A stretch of DNA of 64,000 nucleotides from Alkalibacillus silvisoli (GCF_039521975.1 NZ_BAAACZ010000027.1:1-64000); one strand, 5' to 3'. Positions 44,050 through 53,735 are shown, counted from the first letter of the stretch. Program-made: numbers and translations. Notes: a model not told the origin generated them from the letters alone.

Positions 44050-44170
44050 TATTACCATTAAATGGTTTATCAGCGATAATTATGATATTCCGGCGATTTT
44101 TTCAATAATCCGGCGAAAATTAATTTTTTCCGGCGAAATTGAAAGGGAATCCGACGAACGCCGAATTCCC
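44050..44170. repeat. 20-bp-period repeat array, class B
   Basis: TTACCATTAAATGG, TTATCAGCGATA (44068), TTCCGGCGA (44088), TCCGGCGAA (44109), TTCCGGCGAA (44128) and TCCGACGAACGCCGAATT (44150-44167). Same unit order as at 42885. Confidence 0.8.
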
Positions 44171-44196
44171 ATAATTATTAAGCATTAGATTCTAGA

Positions 44197-45447
44197 TTAA
44201 TAGATTAAATATTCTTCGCGTAGTTCTTTGAATTCGTCTAGGTCGTCTTGCCACTGTTCAATAATGGAATCGACTGACTCGCCGTTTTCGATGGCTTCTT
44301 GGACCCAGCCGTTACCGATTAGGTTGCCGAAAAATCCATCGGCACGGAATTCAAAGTCTTCTGGATACATGTCATGAATGGATTTGACGATGTGTAGGCC
44401 TGTTTCAATTGGTTTGTATGATCTTTGGTCTGTTACATGAATTTCAATGCCGTGTGATAGGTCACCTGCATGTTTTGAGAATGTTGGTGTAAATGATGCG
44501 GCTCTAAATGTAACGCCTGGTAGGTCTTGTTCATTTAAGTGAGCAGCTAAATCAGTAGAATCAATAAATGGTGCTCCTATTAGTTCAAATGGCTTCGTTG
44601 TCCCGCGGCCTTCTGAGACGTTCGTTCCTTCGATTAATGCGGCACCTGGATAGACGACTGCTGTGTCTAATGTTGGCATGTTAGGTGAAGGTAAGACGAA
44701 TTCTAAGTCTGTGTCATCATAATACATATAGCGTTTCCAGCTATCCATTTCGACTACTGTTAAATCAGCGCCAATTTCAAATTCTTCATTAAAAAGGTTA
44801 GCTAATTCACCGACTGTCATGCCGTGACGGAGTGGTATTTCATATTCACCAACGAAAGATGAATAGTCATCATCTAAAACTGGACCAGCTACATCAAGTC
44901 CGTTAATTGGGTTAGGGCGATCTAACACAACAAACTCTACATCATTCTCCTCGGCAGCTTCCATAGCAAAGGCCATTGTGTAAATGTAAGTGTAGAAGCG
45001 TGTTCCCACATCTTGAATATCAAATAAAAGTACGTCAATATCATCTAACATTTCTGGAGTTGGTTTTCTGGTTTCACCGTATAAGCTATAGACAGGAAGC
45101 CCTGTTTCTTCATCAATGTAATATTCAACGTATTCACCAGCTTGTGCATCACCACGGACACCGTGTTCTGGTCCGTATAACGCTGTTAAATTTACATCTG
45201 GGTCATTAAATAATGTATCGACAATGCTGTTTAACTCAGGGTCAACACCAGTTGGGTTTGTAATGAGTCCAACATTTTTCCCTTCAATTAAGTCCTTTTG
45301 TTCATCTAAAAGGACTTCAACTCCAATTTCTAGTTGTTTGGCGTGTCCTTTTTTATTGCCTTGTCCGTTGCCTGGGTCTGCCATTGTGACTGATACCGTA
45401 GTTAAAACCAGAACTAATGCAGCAAAGCCGATTAGCCATTTTTTCAT
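44197..45447 (-). CDS. namZ: Exo-beta-N-acetylmuramidase NamZ (DUF1343)
   Basis: 416 aa with signal peptide (LIGFAALVLVLTTVSVTMA), AAGGAGG upstream. The mature protein begins IGVEVLLDEQKDLIEGKNVGLITNPTGV and contains ALYGPEHGVRGDAQAGE, DIQDVGTRFYTYIYTM and FVVLDRPNPINGLDVAGPVLD, hallmark blocks of DUF1343/GH171. NamZ releases terminal MurNAc from peptidoglycan fragments outside the cell. Last gene of an amiE-nagZ-namZ operon, the B. subtilis ybbE-ybbD-ybbC order. Confidence 0.92.
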   Translation of the reverse strand: MKKWLIGFAALVLVLTTVSVTMADPGNGQGNKKGHAKQLEIGVEVLLDEQKDLIEGKNVGLITNPTGVDPELNSIVDTLFNDPDVNLTALYGPEHGVRGDAQAGEYVEYYIDEETGLPVYSLYGETRKPTPEMLDDIDVLLFDIQDVGTRFYTYIYTMAFAMEAAEENDVEFVVLDRPNPINGLDVAGPVLDDDYSSFVGEYEIPLRHGMTVGELANLFNEEFEIGADLTVVEMDSWKRYMYYDDTDLEFVLPSPNMPTLDTAVVYPGAALIEGTNVSEGRGTTKPFELIGAPFIDSTDLAAHLNEQDLPGVTFRAASFTPTFSKHAGDLSHGIEIHVTDQRSYKPIETGLHIVKSIHDMYPEDFEFRADGFFGNLIGNGWVQEAIENGESVDSIIEQWQDDLDEFKELREEYLIY

Positions 45448-45500
45448 AATCTAAATTCCTCCTTAGATAATGTTATATAAACAGGAAGTCCCTGTTTAAT

Positions 45501-47612
45501 TTAATAATTCAACCCGTGACCGAATTCATATAAAATATCATCATCAATAGTCGGGATTGTAACTGGGAGTGTTCCAGTTGGTTCATTGTCACCGAAAATT
45601 GTAGCAGCTGTTGCATCAAAACTTGCACGATTAAAGCCGTATTGAGCTAAGTAAGCATCAACTGTCGGGTAAGCCATAATGTCATATGGATTACGAATGC
45701 CAACTGCAATAACTGGAGCTTCAGTCAGATCGCCAAGTGAATTGATTAACTCCATGTTTGGATTGTCTGGTGAACGGCCAGCTACATCAAATGTGTGTGA
45801 ACCAGCAATGATAACTTCTCCTTCTGCAATGGTTTCTAATTGTTCATCTGTTAAATCGCCTGATGATTGAATGACAGTCACATCATCGTGATAAGCTGAA
45901 ATCGCACTACCAAGGTCGTTAATGTAGGTGTCTCCTAAAACGACCACTTCACCATCTAAGTCTTGTGGCAATGGTAATACGTCTTCGTTTTTAACGAGTG
46001 TGATCGAATGTTCTGCAGCTTCTTGTTCAATTTGCTGATGCTCATCAGAACCAACGACCTCTAAAGCGTTAGCCACTTTATCTTCAATGGGTTCAGGATT
46101 TTCTTGTTTAATAATACCGCGTTCAAGCTTTAACGTTAAAATGCGTTCAACTGACGCTTCAATTCGCTCTTCAGAAATTTCACCTTCTTCAATTGCATCT
46201 AGTAAACCATCAGCAACTTCTTCTAGTCCGACTGGCATTAACACAATGTCACTGCCAGCTTGAACCGCTCGAATAGCTGCATCGACTGGGCCGAAATGGT
46301 CAGTAATCGCGTTCATGTTCATCGCATCTGTAGTAATCACACCTTCATAGCCCATATCATCGCGCATTAATTCAGTTAAAACTTTGTAAGATAATGTTGC
46401 AGGTAGTATAACTTCTTCACCAGTCGCCTTAGAAATAACAGTTGTATCATCGATTTGTGGGAACGTGACATGTGCAGTCATAATCATATCCATTCCAGCT
46501 TCCATCCCTTTTTGAAAGGGGTAAAGTTCAACTTCTTCAAGACGTTCGCGGTCGTGTGGGACTTCAGGTAAGCCTAAGTGGGAATCAACATCTGTATCAC
46601 CATGACCTGGGAAATGCTTGGCTGTAGCGGCAACACCTGTTGATTGTAGTCCTTCTGTATAAGCAATTCCAAGATCAGCGACTAAGTCTGGATCTTCACC
46701 AAACGACCTTACACCAATCACTGGGTTGTCAGGGTTGTTATTCACATCCATAACAGGGGCAAAGTTTGTGTTAATTCCAAGAGAACCAATTTCACGGCCA
46801 ATAGCTTGTCCAACATTGTAAGAGATCTCCTCAGACCTTGTTGCACCTAATGCCATGTTTCCAGGGAAGTCCGTACCTGATTGAAGACGCGTCACTATAC
46901 CGCCTTCTTGGTCAATTGTCATCATTAATCCAAACTTTTCTGAAGCGTCTTGATAATCTCTAACGAGGCGTGCAGTTTGCTCAGTGTCTTGTACATTCTC
47001 AGCAAATAAAATCACGCCACCTAAATGATAGTCTTTCACAAGCTCTTCAATCTCTGGAAGCATTTCCGTTACAGCCTCACCATCCCAATTACGAAAGTCA
47101 GGCATCAGCATTTGACCAAGTTTTTCTTCAATCGTTAACTCATTTAATGCATGTTGAACTAAGTCATAACGCTCACCCTTCTCCTTAACGAGCGTCACTT
47201 CTGATTCTGGTTTGCCAGGGCTGTTATCACTTGGATTTACTTTATAATCAACAGCGATCCTGTCTTCATAATCACCATTCGTTACACTAATAAATGTACG
47301 ACCGTTTTGTCCTGACAGTGTTACCTGTCCGTTGTTATCAACTTCTGCTACATTTTTATTAGAAGATGCCCATTCAAGGTCATGAGCAGTTTCGGTAAAA
47401 TACCCTTCTTCATATACATTTAAAGCCGTAAGCTGAAATTGTTCAGAATCTGGGCTGCTATCTACTTCAGGGACGTTTTCAAGTAATATGAGATCTTGTG
47501 CCTGATCACCCTCTTCAGCTGACAATTGCTCGTTAGGTAAGCCAACTAAAATGTGTGAAAAAACAAATGTCACTGCAATAACTGACATCAACAATTTACG
47601 AGAATGTCTCAT
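45501..47612 (-). CDS. nagZ: Exported GH3 beta-N-acetylglucosaminidase NagZ
   Basis: 703 aa. Signal peptide (LLMSVIAVTFVFSHILVG), a bacterial Ig-like (BIG2-type) domain at about 55-125 (LEWASSNKNVAEVDNNGQV), then the GH3 catalytic barrel from about 155. KHFPGHGDTDVDSH (332-345) holds the Asp/His general acid loop and ITTDAMNM the nucleophile D429. A C-terminal alpha/beta domain ends in PTIDDDILYEFGHGLNY. It removes GlcNAc from wall muropeptides. B. subtilis NagZ is similar but, as far as I recall, lacks the Ig-like domain. Confidence 0.9.
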   Translation of the reverse strand: MRHSRKLLMSVIAVTFVFSHILVGLPNEQLSAEEGDQAQDLILLENVPEVDSSPDSEQFQLTALNVYEEGYFTETAHDLEWASSNKNVAEVDNNGQVTLSGQNGRTFISVTNGDYEDRIAVDYKVNPSDNSPGKPESEVTLVKEKGERYDLVQHALNELTIEEKLGQMLMPDFRNWDGEAVTEMLPEIEELVKDYHLGGVILFAENVQDTEQTARLVRDYQDASEKFGLMMTIDQEGGIVTRLQSGTDFPGNMALGATRSEEISYNVGQAIGREIGSLGINTNFAPVMDVNNNPDNPVIGVRSFGEDPDLVADLGIAYTEGLQSTGVAATAKHFPGHGDTDVDSHLGLPEVPHDRERLEEVELYPFQKGMEAGMDMIMTAHVTFPQIDDTTVISKATGEEVILPATLSYKVLTELMRDDMGYEGVITTDAMNMNAITDHFGPVDAAIRAVQAGSDIVLMPVGLEEVADGLLDAIEEGEISEERIEASVERILTLKLERGIIKQENPEPIEDKVANALEVVGSDEHQQIEQEAAEHSITLVKNEDVLPLPQDLDGEVVVLGDTYINDLGSAISAYHDDVTVIQSSGDLTDEQLETIAEGEVIIAGSHTFDVAGRSPDNPNMELINSLGDLTEAPVIAVGIRNPYDIMAYPTVDAYLAQYGFNRASFDATAATIFGDNEPTGTLPVTIPTIDDDILYEFGHGLNY

Positions 47613-47633
47613 TAAAGCACCACCTTATCTTTT

Positions 47634-49289
47634 TTAATATGACCTTTTAATCCAATTATTACTTGTCCAATTTAGGTCAATTGAGTCACCATAATTTGAA
47701 AATAATTGCGGATTGCCAATATACCAGCCACGACCGTTAACGGTAGCGTCGGTTTCATAAGTGAAGCGGATTTTTTGAGCTGTTTTAGGTATGTCTACTT
47801 CAACTTTGTGCCAATCTTCATTTCCGGTAAAAGGTTCATGAATAGAAGTCCACTCATTTCCATCTTCTGAAATTTCGATAAGACCAAGATCATCGCCTTC
47901 CTCTATCCGGTGCCACGTATCAAATGAAAGAGTAGCATGATCGACAAGGTCGATTTCAGCAGTTAATTGTTTTTCAGCATGATCACCATAGCCTGAGAAC
48001 CATGCTGCACCACTTGGAATAGAGACTGGAATGGCATCAGCGACTTGTTGAGCAAAGGCACGTCTTGCCACATGAGTCGAAGGTGTTTCACGTGTTGGGT
48101 GGACTCGATTCGTTAAAAGAATTGCAATCGTATCGTTTTCTTGATTAACAACTAATGATGTTCCTGTAAAACCAGTATGTCCAAAGGTTGTTTCATCTGA
48201 CAGTGCTCCCATAAAGGAACCACGCTCAAACTCAAATCCAAGTCCTTGATCTGTTAATTCAGGGATTTGGCTATCAAGCATTAAATCGACTGTTTCTTCT
48301 TGGACAATTTGTTTACCACCATATCTACCACCATTTAAGAACATATGTGCAAACTTACCTAAGTCCTCAGCAGTTGAAAATAGCCCAGCATGACCAGCGA
48401 CTCCATCTAATCCCCATGCATTTTCATCATGTACTTCGCCCCACACAAGACCGCGGTCAACTAATGGTTGATATTCAGTTGCGGCAATTCTAGGTTTTAA
48501 GTGTTCAGGAGGGTTGTACATCGTATCATTCAGCTTGAGTGGTTTGGTAATTGCCCGCTCAACATATTCATCTAAACGCTCTCCAGTAAGCCGCTCGATT
48601 AGCCCACCAAGTGTAATCATGTTTAAATCGCTATACGTATAGGATGTACCTGGTTCTGAGGTAAGCTCATGTTCATAAACGATTTGCATGCGTTCTTCTC
48701 GATTTTCACCTTGTGAATGTAGAGGGATCCATGCTGGAAAGCCAGATGTGTGCGTCATCAATTGTCGAATGGTTACCTCATCTTTCTCATTAACGGAGAA
48801 TTCAGGGATGTATTTTGCTACAGGATCATCAAGGTCAAAGTAACCTTTATCATATAAAGTCATCGCTGCAGTTGTTGTAAACAATTTGCTTAAAGAGGCT
48901 AAATCATAGATTGTATCTGTTTCTGTTGGAATGGGTTGGTCAGTTTCAGTCAATTGATCATCTTCATATTGGTAACTGTAACCATAGGCTTCATGCTGAA
49001 CAATGTGCCCCTTTCTTGCGACAAATGTTACGGCACCTGGCATGACACCTTCATCCACCATACCTTCTATGACGTCATCAATTTGGTTTAATGGCTCCTC
49101 AACCATTCCAGCCCCTATGGTTGAACCTGGGTGTAGTACTGGCGAAGTTGGTCCTGGTTCATCCCAGGTGAAATTTTGTGGAATTGGTCCGTCTGTAGCT
49201 AGACTGTTGGTAGGTAAAGCTAATGGAACTAAAAGAGCAGCAGTTAACACTAAGGACAAAGATTTACTTTTCGTTCTTATTTCTACCAC
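47634..49289 (-). CDS. amiE: Exported serine-type amidase, beta-lactamase fold (AmiE-like)
   Basis: 551 aa, GTG start after AGGAGG. Signal peptide, then a class C beta-lactamase/DD-peptidase-like domain: DLASLSKLFTT provides S132-x-x-K135, SYTYSDLNMITLGG the Tyr loop at 219, and FGHTGFTGTSLV the HTG motif. Residues about 440-551 form an extra beta-sandwich (WHRIEEGDDLGLIEISEDG, GRGWYIGNPQLF) with a carbohydrate-binding look. In B. subtilis AmiE cleaves the MurNAc-L-Ala bond. First gene of the muropeptide operon; murQ, murR and murP are not in this window. Confidence 0.85.
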   Translation of the reverse strand: MVEIRTKSKSLSLVLTAALLVPLALPTNSLATDGPIPQNFTWDEPGPTSPVLHPGSTIGAGMVEEPLNQIDDVIEGMVDEGVMPGAVTFVARKGHIVQHEAYGYSYQYEDDQLTETDQPIPTETDTIYDLASLSKLFTTTAAMTLYDKGYFDLDDPVAKYIPEFSVNEKDEVTIRQLMTHTSGFPAWIPLHSQGENREERMQIVYEHELTSEPGTSYTYSDLNMITLGGLIERLTGERLDEYVERAITKPLKLNDTMYNPPEHLKPRIAATEYQPLVDRGLVWGEVHDENAWGLDGVAGHAGLFSTAEDLGKFAHMFLNGGRYGGKQIVQEETVDLMLDSQIPELTDQGLGFEFERGSFMGALSDETTFGHTGFTGTSLVVNQENDTIAILLTNRVHPTRETPSTHVARRAFAQQVADAIPVSIPSGAAWFSGYGDHAEKQLTAEIDLVDHATLSFDTWHRIEEGDDLGLIEISEDGNEWTSIHEPFTGNEDWHKVEVDIPKTAQKIRFTYETDATVNGRGWYIGNPQLFSNYGDSIDLNWTSNNWIKRSY

Positions 49290-49749
49290 TTAGTTACCTC
49301 CTATAGATTCTATGCTTTTTACGATGAAAGGACCTAGAAGTTATTAAAGGAAGATCTTAGGTGAAGGGATTAATTTGAAGCGCTTACATAAATGAGTGTG
49401 CGTGCCTAAGTGCGCCCGCCCGTAAAATTTTATTTCACCACCTTTTATTAATAGTGAACTTAAAATTCAGAATAAGATTAACATTCAGATAATTACCTGT
49501 CAAATTACTATTTTTCGAGGTGAATGACCACTTGATAGACAATAGTCCCAATAAAATAATAGAATTTAACAAGTTTTGATAGGAATATTTAGGTAAAAAG
49601 GTAATCTAAATCATTTAAAGTGGAGGAGAAAGTCGTTAGGTAGGATTAAAGTCTTAATTTTAAGATGAAAGGATTGTCATAGGGATGAAAGAGGTGAATG
49701 CTCCTTAAATAGGGGGGAGGTTCGAACTGGCTGCTAGCTTGAGTTTTAG
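49290..49749. other. Upstream region of the muropeptide operon
   Basis: About 460 bases of AT-rich non-coding DNA with the amiE promoter region and a cre-like box. I see no ORF. Confidence 0.4.
49375..49389 (-). promoter_or_regulatory. cre-like catabolite control box
   Basis: Minus-strand ATGTAAGCGCTTCAA agrees at 13 of 15 positions with the cre consensus WTGNAARCGNWWWCA, with the symmetric core AAGCGCTT. It lies about 90 bp before the amiE start, suggesting CcpA control. Confidence 0.45.
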
Positions 49750-49984
49750 TAAATGAGCGAAAATCTGGATATAAGAGCGAACCCTCTCAATTAACGGACG
49801 AACGCTCAATTCCACTACCATCCTCCCTTAAAAGAGCGATAATTTTACTAGATTAATAAAAAATCGCCTGATTATTGTTGAATCAGGCGAATTTCATGAT
49901 AATCAGGCGAAATTCTCAATAATCAGGCGAATTTCACGATAATCAGGCGAACGCCTAATTAATCGGGCGTTCGCCTGAATCCAC
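49750..49984. repeat. 20-bp-period repeat array, class A (AATCAGGCGA), best copy
   Basis: The hairpin ATCGCCTGATT/AATCAGGCGA (49863-49890) begins it. AATCAGGCGA then starts at 49881, 49901, 49921 and 49941, an exact 20-bp step, and AATCGGGCGT at 49961 closes the palindrome GGCGAACGCC/GGGCGTTCGCC. Degenerate GAGCGAA units precede it (49754-49840). Confidence 0.9.
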
Positions 49985-49985
49985 T

Positions 49986-50738
49986 TTATAGACTACTAAT
50001 TATACTCCAAACGTCTGCTAGATAAATTCTAAACATGATGTAGATGATTAAATTAGTAAGTCCGAAAGTTAGTAAACTTAAGTAGATCGCCATATGATGT
50101 TTATGGCTTTGAAGTAGGTGGAAGAAGCTTGCTATGGCTGGAATGAAGGTGACGAAGATGAGTAATCCCATACTAGAAAGCGTTAGTGTAAATAGTGTAG
50201 ATGAGCTTAAGCCCGTTAATACAGATAACATCGTCAAAATAGAAAAGGGTACAGCAAGTGTTCCATATTGTGTAGTTGCTTGTTTTAACGTTAAATCGAC
50301 ATCACCAATTTTTAAAACTGTTATGAATGCGACTAACCCAGATGCTAGAACGACTAGTGAAGCGGCTACTAGTTGACTGATTAATTGAAAGGCATTCGCA
50401 TCAACTATAGTTCCTTGAGCATTAATTAATAAGTAGATACCTAGAGCTAGAGAGATTGACAATATAAAAAGTGTCACAATGGCATTAGCATAATGAGCTT
50501 CTGATTGTTTGAATGCATGAGTTGGATTTTTTAAAGTACTCTTGTAGTATTCACTATATTTTTTCATGTAAATGCCTAGTGCAGATGGTTGAGCTACTTG
50601 TTGCCGACTTCTGGATAGAGGGGGTTGTTTGACTTGAATAACTTGTTGTCCACCATTCACTAAAGCATTCCCACAGTTTTCACAGAAATTCCCGCCACCT
50701 TGTTGATTGTAGCAAATGCTACAGGTAAAAGCTCCCAC
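49986..50738 (-). CDS. Zinc-ribbon multi-pass membrane protein (paralogue)
   Basis: 250 aa, GTG start after AAGGAGGAG. CSICYNQQGGGNFCENCGN (residues 5-23) is a zinc ribbon; the linker ends in the block KKYSEYYKSTLKNPTHAFKQSE, and about five membrane helices follow. It mirrors the protein at 31991-32806 throughout, so the two arose by duplication. It follows the secreted helical protein at 50774 by 35 bp and is probably cotranscribed with it. Function unknown. Confidence 0.7.
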   Translation of the reverse strand: MGAFTCSICYNQQGGGNFCENCGNALVNGGQQVIQVKQPPLSRSRQQVAQPSALGIYMKKYSEYYKSTLKNPTHAFKQSEAHYANAIVTLFILSISLALGIYLLINAQGTIVDANAFQLISQLVAASLVVLASGLVAFITVLKIGDVDLTLKQATTQYGTLAVPFSILTMLSVLTGLSSSTLFTLTLSSMGLLIFVTFIPAIASFFHLLQSHKHHMAIYLSLLTFGLTNLIIYIMFRIYLADVWSIISSL

Positions 50739-50773
50739 AAAATCTCCTCCTTATATAAGCTGTTGAATTCACA

Positions 50774-51154
50774 CTAACCTCTAGGAATTTCATAACCAAA
50801 CTCTTCATCTAACATTTCATAAATATCTTCTCTAAGTTCAGATGCAGCTTGTTCAATTGCATTGATGTGATCTTCTCTTCTTTGGTCTGCTTCATCATGT
50901 ACTAATTCTTCAATCTTTGGCTTAAAGTATTCCATAATTTCTTCACGCTCTGACTGTACAACACTCATCATATCCGTATGTTGCTTTTGACCTCTTTGTT
51001 GATAAATTTCTTCATAATGATCCATTAGAATATTTTTAATCTGCTCATCTTGATTACTTAAAGCGTCGGCAAAATAATTGCTACCACTAGCGAAAACTGT
51101 AATACTACCACCTAAAATCAGTCCAATTGTTAAAGACAATAAGACCTTTTTCAT
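50774..51154 (-). CDS. Small secreted helical protein
   Basis: 126 aa, AAAGGGGTGA before the ATG. Signal peptide (KVLLSLTIGLILGGSITVFA) with AS-G cleavage site, then a charged all-helical mature part (IKNILMDHYEEIYQQRGQKQ, ADQRREDHINAIEQAASELR), coiled-coil-like. No lipobox. Probably cotranscribed with the following zinc-ribbon membrane protein. Family not recognised. Confidence 0.65.
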   Translation of the reverse strand: MKKVLLSLTIGLILGGSITVFASGSNYFADALSNQDEQIKNILMDHYEEIYQQRGQKQHTDMMSVVQSEREEIMEYFKPKIEELVHDEADQRREDHINAIEQAASELREDIYEMLDEEFGYEIPRG

Positions 51155-51294
51155 AAATATTCACCCCTTTAACTAGCACTAACATTAACACCTATTATTC
51201 ACCTAGATGGGTCCATCATTTCATAGGTACAGTGAAGCTTATCCATTCTAATATATTAACGGTTTACCTAAAGTATTACTTGTACATAAAAAAA

Positions 51295-51322
51295 GAACTA
51301 AACAGACTAATCCGTTTAGTTC
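51295..51322 (-). terminator. Intrinsic terminator of the acyltransferase gene
   Basis: GAACTAAAC (51295-51303) and GTTTAGTTC (51314-51322) form a nine-bp stem; on the minus strand a seven-T run follows. It overlaps the final codons of the gene. Confidence 0.85.
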
Positions 51323-52326
51323 CTTCTATATAATAGTGGCTGTACAATTTTACCTTCTATTAAAGGACGCATCCATTTAACCGTTTTACTCGAACCTAGA
51401 AAAAACGTAATGATTGCACTATAGACGAGAATTAATGCATAATCCCAAAACGTCGACAACGCATCATAAAGGTAAAGCTCGTACATCGTTTCGATCACCA
51501 CACCATGTAAAATATAGATATACGCAGTTCGCTTACCGAGTTCTGTAAAAAATGTCTCGCGTGTAGGGACGAATGCTAGAAAAGCAAAGCCTATTATTAG
51601 AGATAAACCATAAATGGCTAAACGATAAAATCCAGCATACCACTTTTCATAACCGAGTCCTGCATAGGGTGTATATCCAAATAGCCATTGTAATGACTCA
51701 TTAAGTGACAATACTTGTTCGAACATGATATATACGAGTACAAAAGTTGCCACTGCTGCTAATTTCATAAATCTTTTTTTCACCCATTTTAAATGCTCTA
51801 AGTTCATGTAATAACCAAGCAAGAAAAACGGGAAAAAGACGAACGTACGGTGAATAGACAAGTAATGGCCTAAATCTGAAATATAGCCAATCCCAACACC
51901 TAAAATAATCGCAATTAGAAGCGGGTATTTAATCTTAGTAAATACAAAAAGCATTAAATTCCAAAAGAATAAACTCAACAAAAACCACAACGTGTATTGC
52001 GGTGATAGTAAATATAACTCGAACGTTGGATCATTATATAAAAAGTAATAGTACATTCCGAAAACAACCTGGAAAATAAAATACGGAACGAGCAACTTCA
52101 TCGTAATCTTCTTAATATAGCCTTTTTTCATAAACCCTTTACTGAGAAAGCCAGTTAATAGAATCAAAGCTGGCATGCGAAATAAGCCGAGAATATGATT
52201 GATTTCGTTAATGACTGGATGATCCCCACGAATCGGCACGAAGAAATGCCCGAGTACGACTAGAAAAACAAGCAAAAATCGTGCATTGTCAATAAACGGA
52301 TCACGTGAATTCTTAACTTCTGCCAT
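51316..52326 (-). CDS. Acyltransferase 3 family membrane protein
   Basis: 336 aa from the ATG at 52326 (GGGAG upstream); a TTG 60 bases earlier lacks a ribosome site. About ten membrane segments. RDPFIDNARFLLVFLVVLGHFF at the N-terminus contains the family's catalytic-type His, and FRMPALILLTGFLSKGF follows. The class resembles fucose 4-O-acetylase-like and OatA membrane domains that move acetyl groups onto surface sugars. Monocistronic; acceptor unknown. Confidence 0.85.
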   Translation of the reverse strand: MAEVKNSRDPFIDNARFLLVFLVVLGHFFVPIRGDHPVINEINHILGLFRMPALILLTGFLSKGFMKKGYIKKITMKLLVPYFIFQVVFGMYYYFLYNDPTFELYLLSPQYTLWFLLSLFFWNLMLFVFTKIKYPLLIAIILGVGIGYISDLGHYLSIHRTFVFFPFFLLGYYMNLEHLKWVKKRFMKLAAVATFVLVYIMFEQVLSLNESLQWLFGYTPYAGLGYEKWYAGFYRLAIYGLSLIIGFAFLAFVPTRETFFTELGKRTAYIYILHGVVIETMYELYLYDALSTFWDYALILVYSAIITFFLGSSKTVKWMRPLIEGKIVQPLLYRRN

Positions 52327-52439
52327 ACTCTCCCAACTCTCTAACAACGATTCCCCATTCGAGCATTGTAAGATAAAATCTAGCAAAAATCTGTATCAAA
52401 TCTATTAAAAATTGTTACGAGAGAGTTACACAGTGGTAG

Positions 52440-52596
52440 GGATTAAACGAAAATTTGGATATGAGCGAAAATTGAGATAAATGAGCGAACGCTCGATTAA
52501 TAGATGCGAGCGCTGATATATGTATCCAAGCGCTGATAAAAATCTCTGAGCGCTAATAATAGAACGTGAGAGTTGATCGCTAGGCGTTCGTTTATT
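52440..52596. repeat. 20-bp-period repeat array, class C/A mixed
   Basis: ATGAGCGAAA units (52461, 52481) lead to the palindrome GAGCGAACGCTCGATTAA. GAGCGCTGATA and AAGCGCTGATAAAA (52508 and 52529, with GAGCGCTAATAA at 52549) follow at about 20-bp steps. It fills the divergent gap between the acyltransferase and EamA genes. Confidence 0.7.
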
Positions 52597-52677
52597 AAAA
52601 TGGTAGAATCTATATTTGCTTCCAGTCACGAAGTTTTGTAGAGTGGAAGAATCATACATAGAAACAGGTGGCTAATA

Positions 52678-53580
52678 ATGGTTAAGATTTACATCATGTT
52701 ATTCCTTGTCATGTTAATGTGGGGTCTAAATTTGTCTGCGCTAAAAGTGTTAGTCGATGCGATTGATCCGATATTGTTGACGTCTTTTCGTGTGTTTACT
52801 GCTGGTGTTGCAGTGTTAATTATATGTTATGTGATGGGAATTTTCAGGCTACCGTATAAATCGGAGTGGCTCATCATGTTATATATTGGGACGTTTAATG
52901 TTGTGCTGCATCATTCTTTTATTGCGGTTGGTCTAGAAAGGACATCAGGTGTTAATGCATCGTTAATATTAGGGTTGATGCCGCTCGCTACTGTTATGAT
53001 GGCTGTTATTTTCTTAAAGCAGCGGGTTAATTTTTTAAGAACACTCGGCTTTATATTAGGTTTTGTTGGCGTTGCGATGACGGCGTTAACTGGAGATGAT
53101 GGGTTAGGAGCGATTTCTTTAGGCGATGGGTTAGTTTTTATTGGTGTTGTCGTACAAGGTTTTAGCTTTGTACTGATTAGTAAGCTTAACGCGTCGTTTG
53201 ATCCACGGTTAATCACAGGATATATTATGGTGTTTGGCTCAGTTTTTATATTTGTATTGAGTCAAATTTTCGGTGCTTCAGTTAGTGAAATGACGCGTGT
53301 TTTTGATTGGCATTTAGGTGCAGTCTTCTTGTTTAGCGCTATTTTAGCAACGGCATTTGGTCATATGACGTATAATTTCGCGATAAAGAAGGTGGGTCCA
53401 GCTGAATCAGCGATCTTTATTAATTTAAATACGTTATTTGCAATTATTGGGGCAGCTATTTTTCTTAATGAGGTCGTAACTATTCAACATATGATTGGAT
53501 TTGTGTTTATTTTAGTTGGTATTTTCTTAGGAACAGGTGCAATAGAGCATAAGTTATTAAAAAGAAGAGGAACGCTATAA
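52678..53580 (+). CDS. EamA/DMT family transporter
   Basis: 300 aa, AGGTGG before the ATG. Ten membrane segments as two EamA repeats: MLFLVMLMWGLNLSALKVLVDAIDP begins the first; GPAESAIFINLNTLFAIIGAAIFLNE in the second is typical. Members export metabolites such as amino acids, or are of unknown substrate. Monocistronic. Confidence 0.88.
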   Translation: MVKIYIMLFLVMLMWGLNLSALKVLVDAIDPILLTSFRVFTAGVAVLIICYVMGIFRLPYKSEWLIMLYIGTFNVVLHHSFIAVGLERTSGVNASLILGLMPLATVMMAVIFLKQRVNFLRTLGFILGFVGVAMTALTGDDGLGAISLGDGLVFIGVVVQGFSFVLISKLNASFDPRLITGYIMVFGSVFIFVLSQIFGASVSEMTRVFDWHLGAVFLFSAILATAFGHMTYNFAIKKVGPAESAIFINLNTLFAIIGAAIFLNEVVTIQHMIGFVFILVGIFLGTGAIEHKLLKRRGTL

Positions 53581-53735
53581 AATTCGTGGTTGGTATGACG
53601 CCAATCTCCGAGGGAGTCTACGCATTTTGATTCCGCTAAGTAACTGCTTAACTAACATGTATTACCTTTTCACAACACTTCATCCCCTTTAATTTTACTA
53701 GAGAGTTTTTGTCTAAAAAATTTCAATTTTCTATT

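Noticed and set aside
52426..52659. Minus-strand ORF of 77 aa before the EamA gene
   Set aside because: It translates a repeat array and the EamA promoter region and lacks a ribosome site.
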